Notes: a model not told the origin generated them from the sequence alone. Counted from the first letter of the stretch, positions 10,536-21,739 are shown. The stretch is 64,000 bases of DNA from Chrysogorgia sp. JL179-B06 (GCA_035772405.1 JAYKKM010000080.1:3213501-3277500), one strand, 5' to 3'. Made by a program: numbers and translations.

Positions 10536-12415
10536 GCCATCCTTAGCCCTCCTTAGCCATACTTAGCCATCCTTAGCCCTCATTAGGCATACTTAGCCCT
10601 CCTTAGGCATACTTAGCCCTCCTAATTAGGCATACTTAGCCCTCCTTAGGCATCCTTAGCCATCCTTAGCCATCCTTAGCCCTTCTTAGGCATACTTAAC
10701 CCTCCTTAGCCATCCTTAGCCCTCCTTAGATATACTTAGCCCTCCTTGGCCATCCTTAGCCCTCCTTCGCCATCCTTAGGCATACTTAGCCCTCCTTAGG
10801 CATACTTACTGTAGCCCTCTTTAGCCATCCTTAGCCCTCCTTAGGCATACTTAGCCATCCTTAGCCCTCCTTAGCCATCCTTAGGCATACTTAGCCCTCC
10901 TTAGGCATACTTAGCCCTCCTTAGGCATACTTAGCCCTCCTTAGGCATACTTACTGTAGCCCTCCTTAGCCATCCTTAGCCCTCCTTAGGCATACTTAGC
11001 CCTCCTTAGCCATCCTTAGCCCTCCTTAGCCATCCTTGGGCATACTTAGGCATACTTAGCCCACCTTAGGCATACTTAGCCCTCCTAAGCCATCCTTAGG
11101 CATACTTAGCCATCCTTAGTCCTCCTTAGGTATACTTAGGCATACTTAGCCCTCCTTAGTAGGAATGCCTAAGGAGGGCTAAGTATGCCTAAGGAGGGCT
11201 AAGTATGCCTAAGGATGGCTAAGGATGGCTAAGGAGCGCTAAGGATGCCTAAGGAGGGCTAAGTATGCCTAAGGAGGGCTGAGTATGCCTAAGGAGGGCT
11301 AAGGAGGGCTAAGTATGCCTAAGGAGGGCTAAGTATGCCTAAGGAGGGCTAAGGAGGGCTAAGTATATCTAAGGAGGGCTAAGGAGGGCTAAGTATGCCT
11401 AAGGAGGTCTAAGGAGGGCTAAGTATGCCTAAGGAGGGCTAAGTATGCCTAAGGATGGCTAAGGAGGGCTAAGGATGGCCAAGGAGGGCTAAGTATATCT
11501 AAGGAGGGCTAAGGATGGCTAAGGAGGGCTAAGGTGGGCTAAGTATGCCTAAGGATGGCTAAGCATGGCTAGCCCTCCTTAGGCATACTTACTGTAGCCC
11601 TCCTTAGCCCTCCTTAGCCCTCTTAAGCCATCCTTAGCCATCCTTAGGCATAATTAGCCCTCCTTAAGCATACTTAGCCTTCCTTAGCCACCCTTAAGGC
11701 TAAGGAGGGCTAAGGATGGCTAAGGAGGGCTAAGTATGCCTAAGGAGGGCTAAGTATGCCTAAGGATGGCTATAAGGAGGGCTAAGGATGCCTAAGGATG
11801 GCTAAGGAGGGCTAAGGATGGCCAAGGAGGGCTAAGTATATCTAAGGAGGGCTAAGGATGGCTAAGGAGGGCTAAGGTGGGCTAAGTATGCCTAAGGATG
11901 GCTAAGGATGGCTAAGTATGCCTAAGTATGCCCAAGGATGGCTAAGGAGGGCTAAGGATGCCTAAGGAGGGCTAAGGATGGCTAAGGATGGCTAAGTATG
12001 CCTAAGGAGGGCTAGCCTAAGGAGGGCTAAGGAGGGCTAAGTATATCTAAGGAGGGCTAAGGAGGGCTAAGTATGGCTAAGGAGGGCTAAGTATGCCTAA
12101 GAAGGGCTAAGTATGCCTAAGGATGGCTGGAGGGCTAAGGAGGGCTAAGTATGCCTAAGGAGGGCTAAGTATGCCTAAGGAGGGCTAAGTATGGCTAAGG
12201 AGGGCTAAGTATGCCTAAGGAGGACTACAGTAAGTATGCCTAAGGAGGGCTAGTAGGAATGCCTAAGGAGGGCTAAGTATGCCTAAGTATGCCTAAGGAG
12301 GGCTAGCCTAAGGATGGCTAAGGAGGGCTAAGTATGCCTAAGTATGCCTAAGGAGGGCTAAGGATGGCTTAGGAGGGCTAAGGAGGGCTAAGGAGGGCTA
12401 AGGAGAGTAAAGAGG
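10535..12415. repeat. Palindromic decamer array (CCTTAGCCAT type), ~1.9 kb
   Basis: 10-bp units such as CCTTAGCCAT, CCTTAGCCCT, ACTTAGGCAT fill 10535-11160 in one orientation, then appear as AAGGAGGGCT / AAGTATGCCT (the complement) from 11165. Orientation flips back at about 11572-11700 and again to the end. The whole block can fold on itself. Short spacer variants (CTGTAG, GAGTAA) punctuate the units. No coding content. Confidence 0.95.
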
Positions 12416-12524
12416 CTTAAGAATATACATGGTTACATAGTTATTATATGATACACTATCCACTTATCATGCTGTCGACCGCTGACCACGAAAATGACTT
12501 TTCTGAAATTAAGTGAGTTAATTT

Positions 12525-12760
12525 TGTTCTGCCGTGAGTTTATTGTATTTTGCCGTGAGTTTATTGTATTTTGCCGTGAGTTTATTGTATTTTGCCGTGA
12601 GTTTAATATTGTATTTTGCCGTGAGTTTATTGCTTTATTGTATTTTGCCGTGAGTTTATTGTATTTTGCCGGGAGTTTATTGTATTTTGACCGTGAGTTT
12701 ATTGTATTTTGCCGTGAGTTTATTGTATTTTGCCGTGAACATTTGTTTTTGCCGTGACAC
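12525..12760. repeat. 21-bp minisatellite (GCCGTGAGTTTATTGTATTTT)
   Basis: About ten units, with one TTTAATATTG insertion near 12603 and one GGGAG variant. It is the right arm of the inner foldback; the left arm at 10125-10175 holds only two to three inverse units. Confidence 0.9.
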
Positions 12761-12889
12761 TTGTGGGCCACCGTAGGAAAGGGTATAAAGCGCGGGAATT
12801 AAACAAGCATCGAAAAAAATATCGGGGTATTGACAAAAATATCGGGTTACCGACAAAAATATCGGGGTACCGAAAAAAATATCGATCAA

Positions 12890-13135
12890 CATTTGTCGAC
12901 TGCAAAATATATTTGTCGACTGCAAAATATATTTGTCGACTGCAAAATATATTTGTCGACTGACAAAATATATTTGTCGACTGCAAAATATATTTGTCGA
13001 CTGACAAAATATATTTGTAGACTGATAAAATAGATTTGTCGACTGACAAAATATATTTATCTACTGCAAAATATATTTGTCGACTGACAAAATATATTTG
13101 TCGACTGCAAAATATATTTGTCGACTGAAACTATA
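12890..13135. repeat. Minisatellite, ~20-bp unit, right arm (inverse of 9605-9996)
   Basis: About 11 units of ATTTGTCGACTGCAAAATAT, the complement of the left arm array. A few units are mutated (GTAGACTGATAAAATAG). The left array is longer, so the two arms have changed copy number independently. Confidence 0.9.
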
Positions 13136-13352
13136 ATTTGCGCATTGCATATATGGGCCACCGTACTAAAATCAACCTGTGAGAGTGTAATCACCTCCAT
13201 AGGTGATGTTGTTGTTTTAACTTTGAAATTGACAAGCTGTTTCTGTTGAATGCGATTGTTTACACCGCGCGTGCCGACTGCCAAATCTTTTCAGGTGATG
13301 TTTCACTATGTGTTTCACCCTGCAGGTTTCATTGCCGACGATTTTTAACGCA

Positions 13353-13678
13353 ACGCATGTTATGCGCAGAACGGTTAATTTTCCATGCGTCCCCGTTTCT
13401 GTTTACATCGTTTGTTTACATTGCATTATATAAACATTGAACAAGAAGTATTGGGGATTTGTTTCCCACGCTTGAGCTTTTCGCCTAAAAAGCGTGTTAT
13501 AAGCTGTTCTGTTCGTAAATGTGGATAATATATTTAACTACTACTCGCGCCTTCGCCACCTTTGACGAATACTCGCTTTCGATTCGTTTCGAAGTATGTG
13601 CAAATCTATTCCGTTGAAGTTTGTTGACATATGGGGTCCCGCACGTTTGAAATATCACACATGCGCAGAACGGAGTGA
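13353..13678. mobile_element. MITE-A copy 4, degenerate
   Basis: Internal sequence matches copies 1 and 2 (CATCGTTTGTTTACATTGCA, GCCTTCGCCACCTTTGACGA) and it ends with CACATGCGCAGAACGGAGTG. Both ends are decayed and no TTAA pair is visible. Confidence 0.7.
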
Positions 13679-14079
13679 CGCGCGTAAGGGGCGGACCATT
13701 TGATTTTTGAGGGGGGGGTTGGAAGATTTAGAAAAAAAAATTCCTGCAAGCCTAGAAGAAAGAAAAAAAAAATCATGCAGCGTACAATCGAGGAAAAAAA
13801 ATATCATGCAAAGAGAGTGCTCAAAAAAATAAATTCCTACAAGCTACTGATGCTCTTCGGTATGGTGTCCACAGGCTTGATTTTGCATTTTTGAGAAGGC
13901 ACATTTGCAGATTTGCTGACTTAAAAGAACACATGGGTGAACAGTGGACAACATCACAGTGATTTTATATTTGGTATAATTTATCCTATTCATCAGTCTA
14001 TAGGTCAGCAGAATGCCAACTTCAATCAAGCAGAAATTACTTATTGTTAGAATTCCTTTACAGCAGATAGCACTATGCT

Positions 14080-14190
14080 AAACCCATAGGCACAGGTGCA
14101 TAAAATAGAATAGAAGTGGATTTTTAGGTGTGATGAAACTTCATTCACACAAAATTCACTTCTATTTCATTTTACTCACCCTTGGGTTCA
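14080..14190. repeat. Small hairpin MITE
   Basis: ACCCATAGG...AGAATAGAAGTGGATTTT is mirrored by AAATTCACTTCTATTTCATT...CCCTTGGGT. It lies 3' of the LINE tail within the TIR element. Confidence 0.55.
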
Positions 14191-14529
14191 GCTTTATAGT
14201 GACAGGCTTTCATTTCCTATAAAAATAGCTATAGGTTAACTTCTAAAGGTCTCTATACACAAGTAATATTTATATTAATATTTTTTGAATATTAAAACAT
14301 CAGTTTTTATACACCATTGTTGTCATAGTTCCTTATAATTTATGGCCTTTAATAGTTTCTCTGACATCAGAACTTAGGACTTTTTAGGTAATATAATAAT
14401 AATAATATAATACATTTATATAGCGCTTATTCCTATTGGTGCTAAGCGCTTTACATAATAAATACATAATAATCTATATCTAAAAAAACAAACTAAAAAA
14501 CCAACTATATTCAATAATAAAACAAAGTA

Positions 14530-16011
14530 TTAAAAAAAAGCAAGCTTAAATAGATAGGTTTTGACGGAAGTTTTAAATTGAGTTAAATTTGAAGATTTCT
14601 TGATCGAAAGGGGCAGTTTGTTCCATAGTAGAGGTGCTGTGACGGAGAAAGCACGTGAACCATAGGTGGACAGACGGAATCGTTTTTGTTGAAGGAGGCA
14701 AGCAGAAGATGAGCGGAGGTTTCTCTTGGGTGTGTAGTACTGCAATAGATCAAGGAGGTATATTGGTGCTTGGCCATTCAGAACTTTGTAAGTTAGAAGA
14801 AGAATCTTGAAATGGACACGATATTCAACAGGTAGCCAATGTAGATGCATGAGGTGTGGTGTAATGTGATCGTGCTTGCGTGACAGCGTTATCAAACGGG
14901 CGGCAGCATTCTGAACATATTGGAGCTTTTGCAAGATATATTTAGGGATGCCATATAATAGAGAGTTACAATAATCAATTTTGGAGCTGACAAAAGCATG
15001 AACAAGTGTTTCGGCTGATTTAGAGGTAAAAAATTTCCTTATTCTTGCAATATTGCGCAGATGGTAAAATGCAGATTTGCATACGGAGTTGACATGTAGA
15101 ACCATAGACATGGTATTATCAAAGATGACACCAAAATTTCTTATAGAAGCAGCAGGCTCAATTTGATCAGATCCGACAGATACTATATAATTCTTGGGAG
15201 GCTGGCGATGTTTAGGATAGAAAATAATAAGTTCAGTTTTGTCACCATTGAGTTTCAACTTGTTCTGGTTCATCCAACTCTCAATGTCAACTATACAGAC
15301 TTCGATGCGGCTGGTTGCACTGTCTTGTTCTATGTCACTGTTGAGACTAAATGTAGTATACAGTTGACTATCATCGGCATAGAGATGGAACGACATGTTA
15401 TGGTTTCTAAGAATATCGCCTAAAGGAGAGGTGTACAATAGGTATAATATTGGACCCAGAACAGACCCTTGGGGAACACCACATGTAACATTGTGAATAT
15501 CAGACTTCACACCTTTGATATTCACAAACTGGGTACGATCGGTTAAGTATGATCTAAACCAATCCAAGGCTTTGCCGGTGATTCCAAATTTGCTCTGCAT
15601 TCGATAAAGTAAAATGTCATGATCGACAGTGTCAAAAGCAGCTGAGAGGTCAAGCATTAAAAGTACAACACATTTATTGTCATCAAGGGCACAAAGAATG
15701 TCATTTTGAACTCGGAGTAATGCAGTTTCACAGCTGTGGTATTTCTTATATGCGGACTGGAGGGGCTCACATAGGTTATTTTCTTCAAGATAATGGTTTA
15801 AGCGAACTGCAACAACCTTTTCAGTTGTTTTAGAAGTCATTTTCAAATTAGACACGGGTCTAAAGTTTTTAAAGATTTCATGATCTAACGAAGGTTTCTT
15901 TAACAGCGGTTGCAGCACAGCCACTTTGAGAGCAGATGGTACTTGGCTATTCTCTAGTGATAAATTGACGATTCTACAGATAATTGGCATAAGAACATCA
16001 AGATTATTCAC
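14530..16011 (-). CDS. Non-LTR retrotransposon reverse transcriptase (main open segment)
   Basis: 493 codons. The fingers/palm begin with [20 protein letters not shown], then [20 protein letters not shown], the first catalytic Asp in [34 protein letters not shown], and the catalytic YADD in [14 protein letters not shown]. Thumb and C-terminal motifs follow ([45 protein letters not shown]) and it ends [12 protein letters not shown]. All catalytic motifs are intact, which suggests a young insertion. The ATG at 16011 is not the true start: the protein continues upstream in another frame after a single-base shift near 16045 ([15 protein letters not shown]). Confidence 0.9.
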   Translation of the reverse strand: MNNLDVLMPIICRIVNLSLENSQVPSALKVAVLQPLLKKPSLDHEIFKNFRPVSNLKMTSKTTEKVVAVRLNHYLEENNLCEPLQSAYKKYHSCETALLRVQNDILCALDDNKCVVLLMLDLSAAFDTVDHDILLYRMQSKFGITGKALDWFRSYLTDRTQFVNIKGVKSDIHNVTCGVPQGSVLGPILYLLYTSPLGDILRNHNMSFHLYADDSQLYTTFSLNSDIEQDSATSRIEVCIVDIESWMNQNKLKLNGDKTELIIFYPKHRQPPKNYIVSVGSDQIEPAASIRNFGVIFDNTMSMVLHVNSVCKSAFYHLRNIARIRKFFTSKSAETLVHAFVSSKIDYCNSLLYGIPKYILQKLQYVQNAAARLITLSRKHDHITPHLMHLHWLPVEYRVHFKILLLTYKVLNGQAPIYLLDLLQYYTPKRNLRSSSACLLQQKRFRLSTYGSRAFSVTAPLLWNKLPLSIKKSSNLTQFKTSVKTYLFKLAFF

Positions 16012-16500
16012 AACAAGTTGGAATGGCAGAGGATCGAGAGAACAAGATTTGGTGCTATAGGTCTAATCATGTCTGACAGCTCCTCGATACTGGTCGGTGT
16101 AAGTGAGCTCAATTCACAAACAAGCTGAGGCGTGTCTAGTTCTGTAAACCGAGATCCATCAGCCCCAGTCCCCGCAAATTGCTGCCTGATTATCTTGATT
16201 TTTTGGTCAAAGAAATTTGCGAATTGATTGGCAAGTTCCGCATTTGATGAACATGTTGGATAGAGTTTCTCAGGCTTCCTGTGAAGTAGATGATCAATTG
16301 TTTGGAAAAGTTTATTATGGTCAGATCCCGCTTCCTCAATTAATGAAGTAAAATATTCCATTTTAGCGGAGTTTATAATGTCCTTAACCAATGCACGTTG
16401 ATTGAGATACAACTGGCGGTCTTCTGCAGTTTGCGTATGCCGCCATCGACGTTCTAGGTACACAGTTCTTGAAGCGTATGAAAGCTTTATTAAGTTACTG
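16008..16500 (-). pseudogene. LINE linker region upstream of RT, frameshifted
   Basis: Residues such as RRWRHTQTAEDRQLYLNQRA, KMEYFTSLIEEAG and NQFANFFDQKIKIIRQQF belong to the connector between endonuclease and RT in CR1/L2-type LINEs. The open frame extends up to 16634 but sequence beyond about 16500 is the flanking TIR element, not LINE. One base shift near 16045 separates it from the RT segment. Confidence 0.7.
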
Positions 16501-17099
16501 TAAGCCGTTAATATCATGAGTGGCAAAAAAATATCCTGCAGCGGAATATATTGCGAAAAAAATATCTTGCGCTGCACTTTTACGCGAAAAAAATAACTGG
16601 CTCGTTCGCTTGGGTAGAAAAAAAATGCTTGCATGGACTGAATCTTCCAACCCCCCCCTCAAAAATCAAATGGTCCGCCCCTAACATGTTATTTGTCGTT
16701 ATTTTGGGTAAATGCTGAAACAGTTTAAATCGTCGTAGGACATGTATATAAACCAAAGGCAATGTGCTACATCTTTCTAGTTTATAATTTCTATAGATTT
16801 TTGGCCGGAAGAGTTTACTTATATTTGTGTTACTGCTATATGTTTAACTGTGTTATTTTTACAAAACAAACATAATGCGCACACCGAAATAAGTTCATAT
16901 TGCACAAAAATAACAAATGAAAGGTAAACAAATTAACATTCAGCAAAAGCAGGCTTTCAAAAAATATATAGTTTGAGAAATTAAGTCAGTTGGATTTCGC
17001 TCAAAAGCGCTCTCAGGAATCCAAAATATCCAGCGTACTCCGCCCCTAGATAGCCTGCGGGCAGGCTTTAGTGGATCTTATATTTAACCATGGTGACGT

Positions 17100-17450
17100 C
17101 ATGCAAATTCTCTTTGACTGGTCTTGCTTCAAATGGCGAATTTCTGAGGGGTCTTGCTTAAAATGACGAATTTCTGAGGGGTCTTGCTTAAAATGACGAA
17201 TTTCTGAGGGGTCTTGCTTCAAATGGCGAATTTCTGAAGGGTATTGCTCGAGAAAATGGCTAATTTCTAAGGGGTCATGCTTAAAATGACAAATTTCTGA
17301 GGGGGTGAACGATTTTTTTGGAAATTCCGAGGGGTCTTGCACAAAATAACGAATTGCTGAGGGGGTTGGACAAAAAAATATTTCTTAGGGGTCAAGAAAT
17401 TTCGGACCTCATCCATAGGGGGGTGTGGATATTAAATGGAATGGCCCACA
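17100..17450. repeat. ~30-bp minisatellite (AATTTCTGAGGGGTCTTGCT) with foldback end
   Basis: About nine units of 30 bp lie at 17110-17400. They end in CTCATCCATAGGGGGGTGTG then the complement of 5413-5450. Counterpart of the 5.4-kb copy with the opposite terminus present. Confidence 0.75.
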
Positions 17451-18100
17451 GCACGAAGCTCAGGTTGTATTCATGACATGGTTGTATTGAATGCATGGTT
17501 GTATTCGCAGATCACCAAAGCTACCAGTTTTCTACTAAAGCTACCAGTTCTAAAAACTTATAAACATTTATAAACTTACCTTATTAACTTTGTTGTTGCT
17601 TGAATGTTATATTCAGGCACATATACGCCATGTTCCTTGTTTACTTGTCATTGTGAGTTATGCGAATTAGCGTATCCGAAATTTTACGCGCGTTGATTGG
17701 ATAACAGTTTGAAATTAGCCAATCAAAATCAAATACCGCGTATATTGCAATACTCCATTGGTCAAAACGAGGTACTTCAAATCGAAAAAAAACCCAAATT
17801 TTAACATTCAAATCCCCGACCCCCATACCTTCAAAATAAACACTATCCGATACCATTGCTTGTAACAAAAAATGCCATCAACGATAATATTTTTGAACCA
17901 TGGCCGGCCGTCTATAAGCACATAGTCGAGAAAAGCAAGCGATAGTGCTTGACGGAACTTCACGTGAAATGGCGAGGAACCTTTGACATAAGGGAGCGTT
18001 CATTATTTATTGCAGGGGTTGGCACCGAAGAGAAACAAGTTAAAACCAAAAAGCTTTTACCCAACCTTTCAAACACTGAATGTGGTAATTCCAGGAGAAT
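17450..18100. other. Non-coding stretch
   Basis: No gene supported. GTCGAGAAAAGCAAGCGATAG near 17928 also occurs at 22130-22200 and inverted at 22515-22600, so it is a dispersed repeat. Confidence 0.45.
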
Positions 18101-18104
18101 AATT

Positions 18105-18300
18105 GGGTATATTACAATTAATGTTTGGCATCTCACTCGATTATATTACAAGTAATGTTTGGCATCTAACTCGATTATATTACAAGTAATGTTTGGCATC
18201 TCACTCGATTATAGACTGCATATAGGGATTTATGGTGAAGGAACTGGTCGCGGTTTGTTATTAAAATGTATATATTCTAACACTCGAAATCATCCGAAGG
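18105..18300. repeat. Three 44-bp tandem units and a SINE-tail fragment
   Basis: Three units containing TTACAAGTAATGTTTGGCAT then CTCACTCGATTAT occupy 18105-18213. The adjacent 18230-18292 resembles the tail of the SINE at 41363 (GGTTTG...TTAAAATGTATATATTC, CACTCGAAAT). The same pairing of repeat and SINE tail is seen at 43266-43400. Confidence 0.6.
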
Positions 18301-18489
18301 TCAGTCGGTCAAATATTTTGTCTAGCTTAGTGTTAGCAACGGTTGGTGGTACTGGCTGGTACATGTAACCAGTAGACACGAGAGAACAGAGTATGCTAAA
18401 AATATATAGAGATAGACAGATCGTTATTGGATATGAAGTGATAATCGAATGGAAATCGATGAAACAAAAAGAAAGAGAGCTTTTATTCA

Positions 18490-19310
18490 AAACAGAATTA
18501 CAGTAAGTCTAGCCATGCAAACTCGTCTTTAACTCGATATTACACGCAAGACAAGTATACACATTTACAGCAGTCTCTAGATTTAGAAACAAAACGAAGA
18601 ACATCATATCACATTGCTCTCTTTTCTGGACGGTACACTTGTCCGTTTTTCAAGAATTGGTGTTCTTGTCTGCTGCAGCTTGAGCATCTTTTGGGGTATC
18701 TCCACTCCCACTTTTCTTTGCTTGAGTTGCAATGATGCGATTCTTATCGGATTGGTTTTCGGTTTTTGGTGGCATCTAAAAACGAACAGAGGTCATTATA
18801 CAAAACTCGCTAGTATAAATGCATGGGCTTTAACACACTAAAATTTTAAAGTCACTCTCTGACGAAGGGCCTTCACTCGAATTAATGCTAGACCGCCTCT
18901 GTTTCGGCAGTGCACCAACATAGTCCCAACGTAGCACACGCTACTCATATCATTATTTCAACATTTCCTCAGATGCTTTTAAAAAGAAGGGCAAATGTAA
19001 GCGTAATTCTAAAGGCGTTCGTTATTGAGATAGGACCATAATGTTTGGTAGGGCGAATGACCATAGTTCTGTGAACTGATGACAGAAAGCTTGAAAGTTG
19101 AATGTAGACGCCATACACGTATCGGGAAGCTGAACTGCAGTCGGCTATTCCTGCATCCGAATGTTTTATGAAACAAGTTCCATCAGTTACACACAGGATG
19201 AAGGATAACAAAGGATAAAACATATACAAGCCGAAGTTGTGGTACATTACATAGACTGCAGATTACAGTAAGATCGTTAACGTACGAAGATAATTGAAAG
19301 TTGTCCAAAA
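18490..19310. other. Non-coding stretch with a decayed hammerhead-like motif
   Basis: No gene supported. At 18855-18892 CTCTGACGAAGGGCCTTCAC followed by TCGAATTAATG resembles a Penelope-type hammerhead whose GAAAC box has mutated. Confidence 0.35.
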
Positions 19311-19369
19311 AATATCGGTTAAGACAAACTTGCTAGCCCAGGTTATATGGGAAGATACCCAGCCCAGGC

Positions 19370-19408
19370 AGCCGAGATCCCGGTTCGCCAAACCGAGATC
19401 TATGCAGG
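19370..19408. repeat. Short hairpin AGATCCCGGTTCG / CGAACCGAGATCT-type
   Basis: The arms around 19374-19402 fold with a 2-3 base loop (AGATCCCGGTT ... AACCGAGATCT). A dispersed motif in a GC-richer patch; nothing coding. Confidence 0.5.
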
Positions 19409-20051
19409 GTGGTCTGGCTCGGTTCTATAAGAAATTATAGTGATCCACGAATTCTAGAAGTCTAGGCAAAGCAGGCTAGCTCGGCCGGGGTGGCTGGCTG
19501 GCTGCCTAATCCTAACCAAAATCCTAACCCTAAAACTGACTTGGGTTGATGTTATAATGATTTTAAACTTAAAACTCGTGGCCCTCAAATAACGGCCACC
19601 TAAAATTTAACTTATCGCTGTTCAATGATTAAAGACCCGATTAAAATAACAGACACGAAAGAAATTTCAAAACGCGCTCGTACGGTCGTACCTTTATTTT
19701 ATTTCCAACTGCAAATATACTTCTTTCAAATCTTCAATGCTCAGATCACGAAATAGATTGCCGTCTTCAAAATTACAGGTGACTATTTTAGACGGAATGG
19801 TTGCGTTCCTTTTATAAGATTCGTGTGATAATACAAGTCATCATCATGACGAACTTTGACCATCATACGACCATCATATATGACCAAATATGGAAATCTT
19901 TATCACAAATAAAGAATGCGTTCAAAGTTCAAAGATCACATGTAATCACATGTGATCACACGTGTGATCGTGGAATTTTTGTAAGGAAATGTATTATACC
20001 ATCACAGCAACCTTTGGAAAGTTTCACGGGCTGTTCACGTGCTATGCGATG

Positions 20052-20133
20052 TTCTATACATGTGCTACCTCCTCCGCAGGCGTTTTTTGGGGCGAGGGCG
20101 GGAGGGGCGCGGGCCGCAATTTTTTCCGCCTGA
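20052..20133. repeat. Hairpin MITE (CTACCTCCTCCGCAGGCG arms)
   Basis: CTACCTCCTCCGCAGGCG near 20066 is mirrored by CGCCTGAGGAGGTAG near 20127. The GC-rich loop is unlike its surroundings. Confidence 0.6.
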
Positions 20134-20193
20134 GGAGGTAGATACATGTGTATAAAAAAAACTGAACCGGTGTCACAGCGGATAGTGTGTCCC

Positions 20194-20567
20194 CGCGGAT
20201 AGTGTCCCCCCGGACACTACGCACAAAATCATGTCATGGCACATTTCGGGTATGAGACAATGGCAAATCAGTTCGATTTCAAAAATGTTTGGTTCATCTC
20301 TCCTCCGCTGCTTGCTACTCTGACCTGGGAAAGACTCGAATTGGCCATTCTCGAGGCATCAGATCAAATGGTCTTGCATTGTTGTTGTTCAAACTGTTTG
20401 CTTTGCATGCTGTGCTCATTCCCAGACGCTAGTCTGGCTAATGAAATTAACAATATCAGTTTCTCAATTTGGCGGTTTATTATTAGTCCAAATTTCTATA
20501 TTTCGACCAAAGAACACGAGAACTAAAGCTTACCCCAGTATTTATTTGGGGGGGACACTATCCGCGT
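20194..20567. mobile_element. Small TIR element (CGCGGATAGTGTCCCCCC ends)
   Basis: CGCGGATAGTGTCCCCCC at 20194-20211 is mirrored by GGGGGGACACTATCCGCG at 20550-20567. A 96-codon open frame inside (20236-20526) has Cys-rich CCCSNCLLCMLC but matches no family I know; I treat it as non-coding. Nested in the 3.2-kb foldback. Confidence 0.55.
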
Positions 20568-21739
20568 CGCGGTATACAGTATTGTAGTACATGTAGTTTG
20601 AAAGCCCTAGACACCTCTGAGCCAATATTAATTAATTTTATACCGGTTCCGTTTTTTGATACACACTGTAGTATTAAAACACGTGAATCAACTCCCAACT
20701 ATATGATTATGCTAGGATCAACTCCAAACTATGATCAACTCCCCAACTATGGAAAATACTGATTCCGATCAGTCTCACCAAAATTCTGAAGAGAAAACGA
20801 AAGACAGCATCCACTACGTGGAATTCATTCTTAACTAACTGGGGATAAAGCAATTCCGCCGCCGGCCGCTCAAGCTCTCTCTCTCGTTCACATTCCATCC
20901 AAGAGAAACGAGTTTCTCGGTGCTGAAATTCAGTCTAGAACCCGAGCCAAATCCTCGAAAAACATTTAACGCGCATCCTAAATTCGCTTCGCTCATATTC
21001 GTAGCCATGTTGCTTGAATAATATTCAGAAAGCGGCAAACGAACTCAAGCCGTGATCCAAGATGGCGTCGCTTATTTTCCCGGGAAAATTCCCAAGCTAT
21101 ATATGGATATAAAGTACTTATTTGGGGGGTAAATTCAAGCTATTAGCCACTGACCTTTTACTGTTGGCTCACAATAATAAAGAAAAATCTTGTGACATCT
21201 CAAAATAATGAATTTGTTCGGGTAAAACACCCGTAATTTGACATAATACTCGTATAATTTGACAAATTTTCATCAGAGAAGCAACTAAAATGTTAATATC
21301 TTTCTTCCTTTGGAACCTATTTCATCAAAATTTGGCTTGATTGTGCACAGGACTGTAACAAACAAATTATCTCGGAGTCCGCCATTGTCCGCTTTAAAAC
21401 GTTTGGTTGAGAATATTTTGTATATCTGTTATCATTCAAAATCAAGTAATACTTATCAATGAGAGACAAACACTCGAGTGATGACTCCGAGATTAAATTT
21501 TCGTGTTGATATAGAAAGTACATGTAAGTCCTCTTTGTTTCAGCTCAAAAAGTTCAAAGCGAAAGCCACAGTAAATAATCGAAAACGGCCATTTTGAGAA
21601 TCAAATTTCAGTTCCGACACCCCCCTGGACTCAAAATGACTTTTTAGTACCTCGAACAACTTAGATAACCCTAAACCTTTCTAAATACCCATTTTCAGAT
21701 TTTTTCGATTTTTTCGAAATTAGCCTCCAGTACCACCTT

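Larger units (their letters stand above)
10112..12775. mobile_element. Inner foldback sharing the TACGGTGGCCCA terminus
   Basis: 10112-10136 (TACGGTGGCCCACAAGTGTC onward) is exactly mirrored up to 12775. Its arms carry units containing CACGGCAAAATACAATAAACT: two or so on the left, about ten 21-bp units on the right (12525-12745). The left arm is interrupted at about 10175 by a truncated MITE-A copy and a LINE 3' end. It may be a nested insertion of a related element or the inner boundary of the outer one. Confidence 0.65.
9600..13165. mobile_element. 3.57-kb composite foldback element with 6-bp target duplication
   Basis: The termini match for 21 bp: TACGGTGGCCCATATATGCA plus A at 9600 and its inverse ending at 13165. 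CTAAAA flanks both sides (9594-9599 and 13166-13171), read as a target-site duplication. The left arm is a ~20-bp minisatellite (CAGTCGACAAATATATTTTG) followed by GATATTTTT...CGGTA repeats; the right arm at 12776-13140 carries the same blocks in mirror order. A second pair of TACGGTGGCCCA ends lies at 10112 and 12775. No transposase is present. Arm-borne minisatellites and long inverted repeats are like Foldback/Galileo-type elements, but the superfamily is not settled. Confidence 0.8.
14393..16500 (-). mobile_element. 5'-truncated LINE (CR1/L2-like), RT domain and 3' tail
   Basis: The minus strand carries the linker before RT, a complete RT domain and a 3' UTR with a hairpin (AAAGCGCTTAGCACCAATAG) ending in (ATT)n at 14393-14415. 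The 5' end stops near 16500, so the apurinic endonuclease and ORF1 are missing. The truncation is the usual result of incomplete target-primed reverse transcription. Confidence 0.85.
13688..16681. mobile_element. TIR element (TAA duplication) carrying a LINE inside
   Basis: GGGGCGGACCATTTGATTTT at 13688 continues for about 40 bp and is mirrored at 16640-16681. TAA flanks both ends (13685-13687, 16682-16684), compatible with the 3-bp TWA duplications of PIF/Harbinger elements. The AAAAAAA-rich subterminal sequences with TGCAG / CTGCA are also mirrored. No Harbinger-type transposase is seen; the centre is occupied by the LINE at 14393-16500. The LINE most likely inserted into an existing non-autonomous element. 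Confidence 0.65.

Noticed and set aside
20236..20526. 96-codon open frame with CCCSNCLLCMLC
   Set aside because: Lies between the terminal repeats of a small non-autonomous element; no family match and no conserved copy seen.
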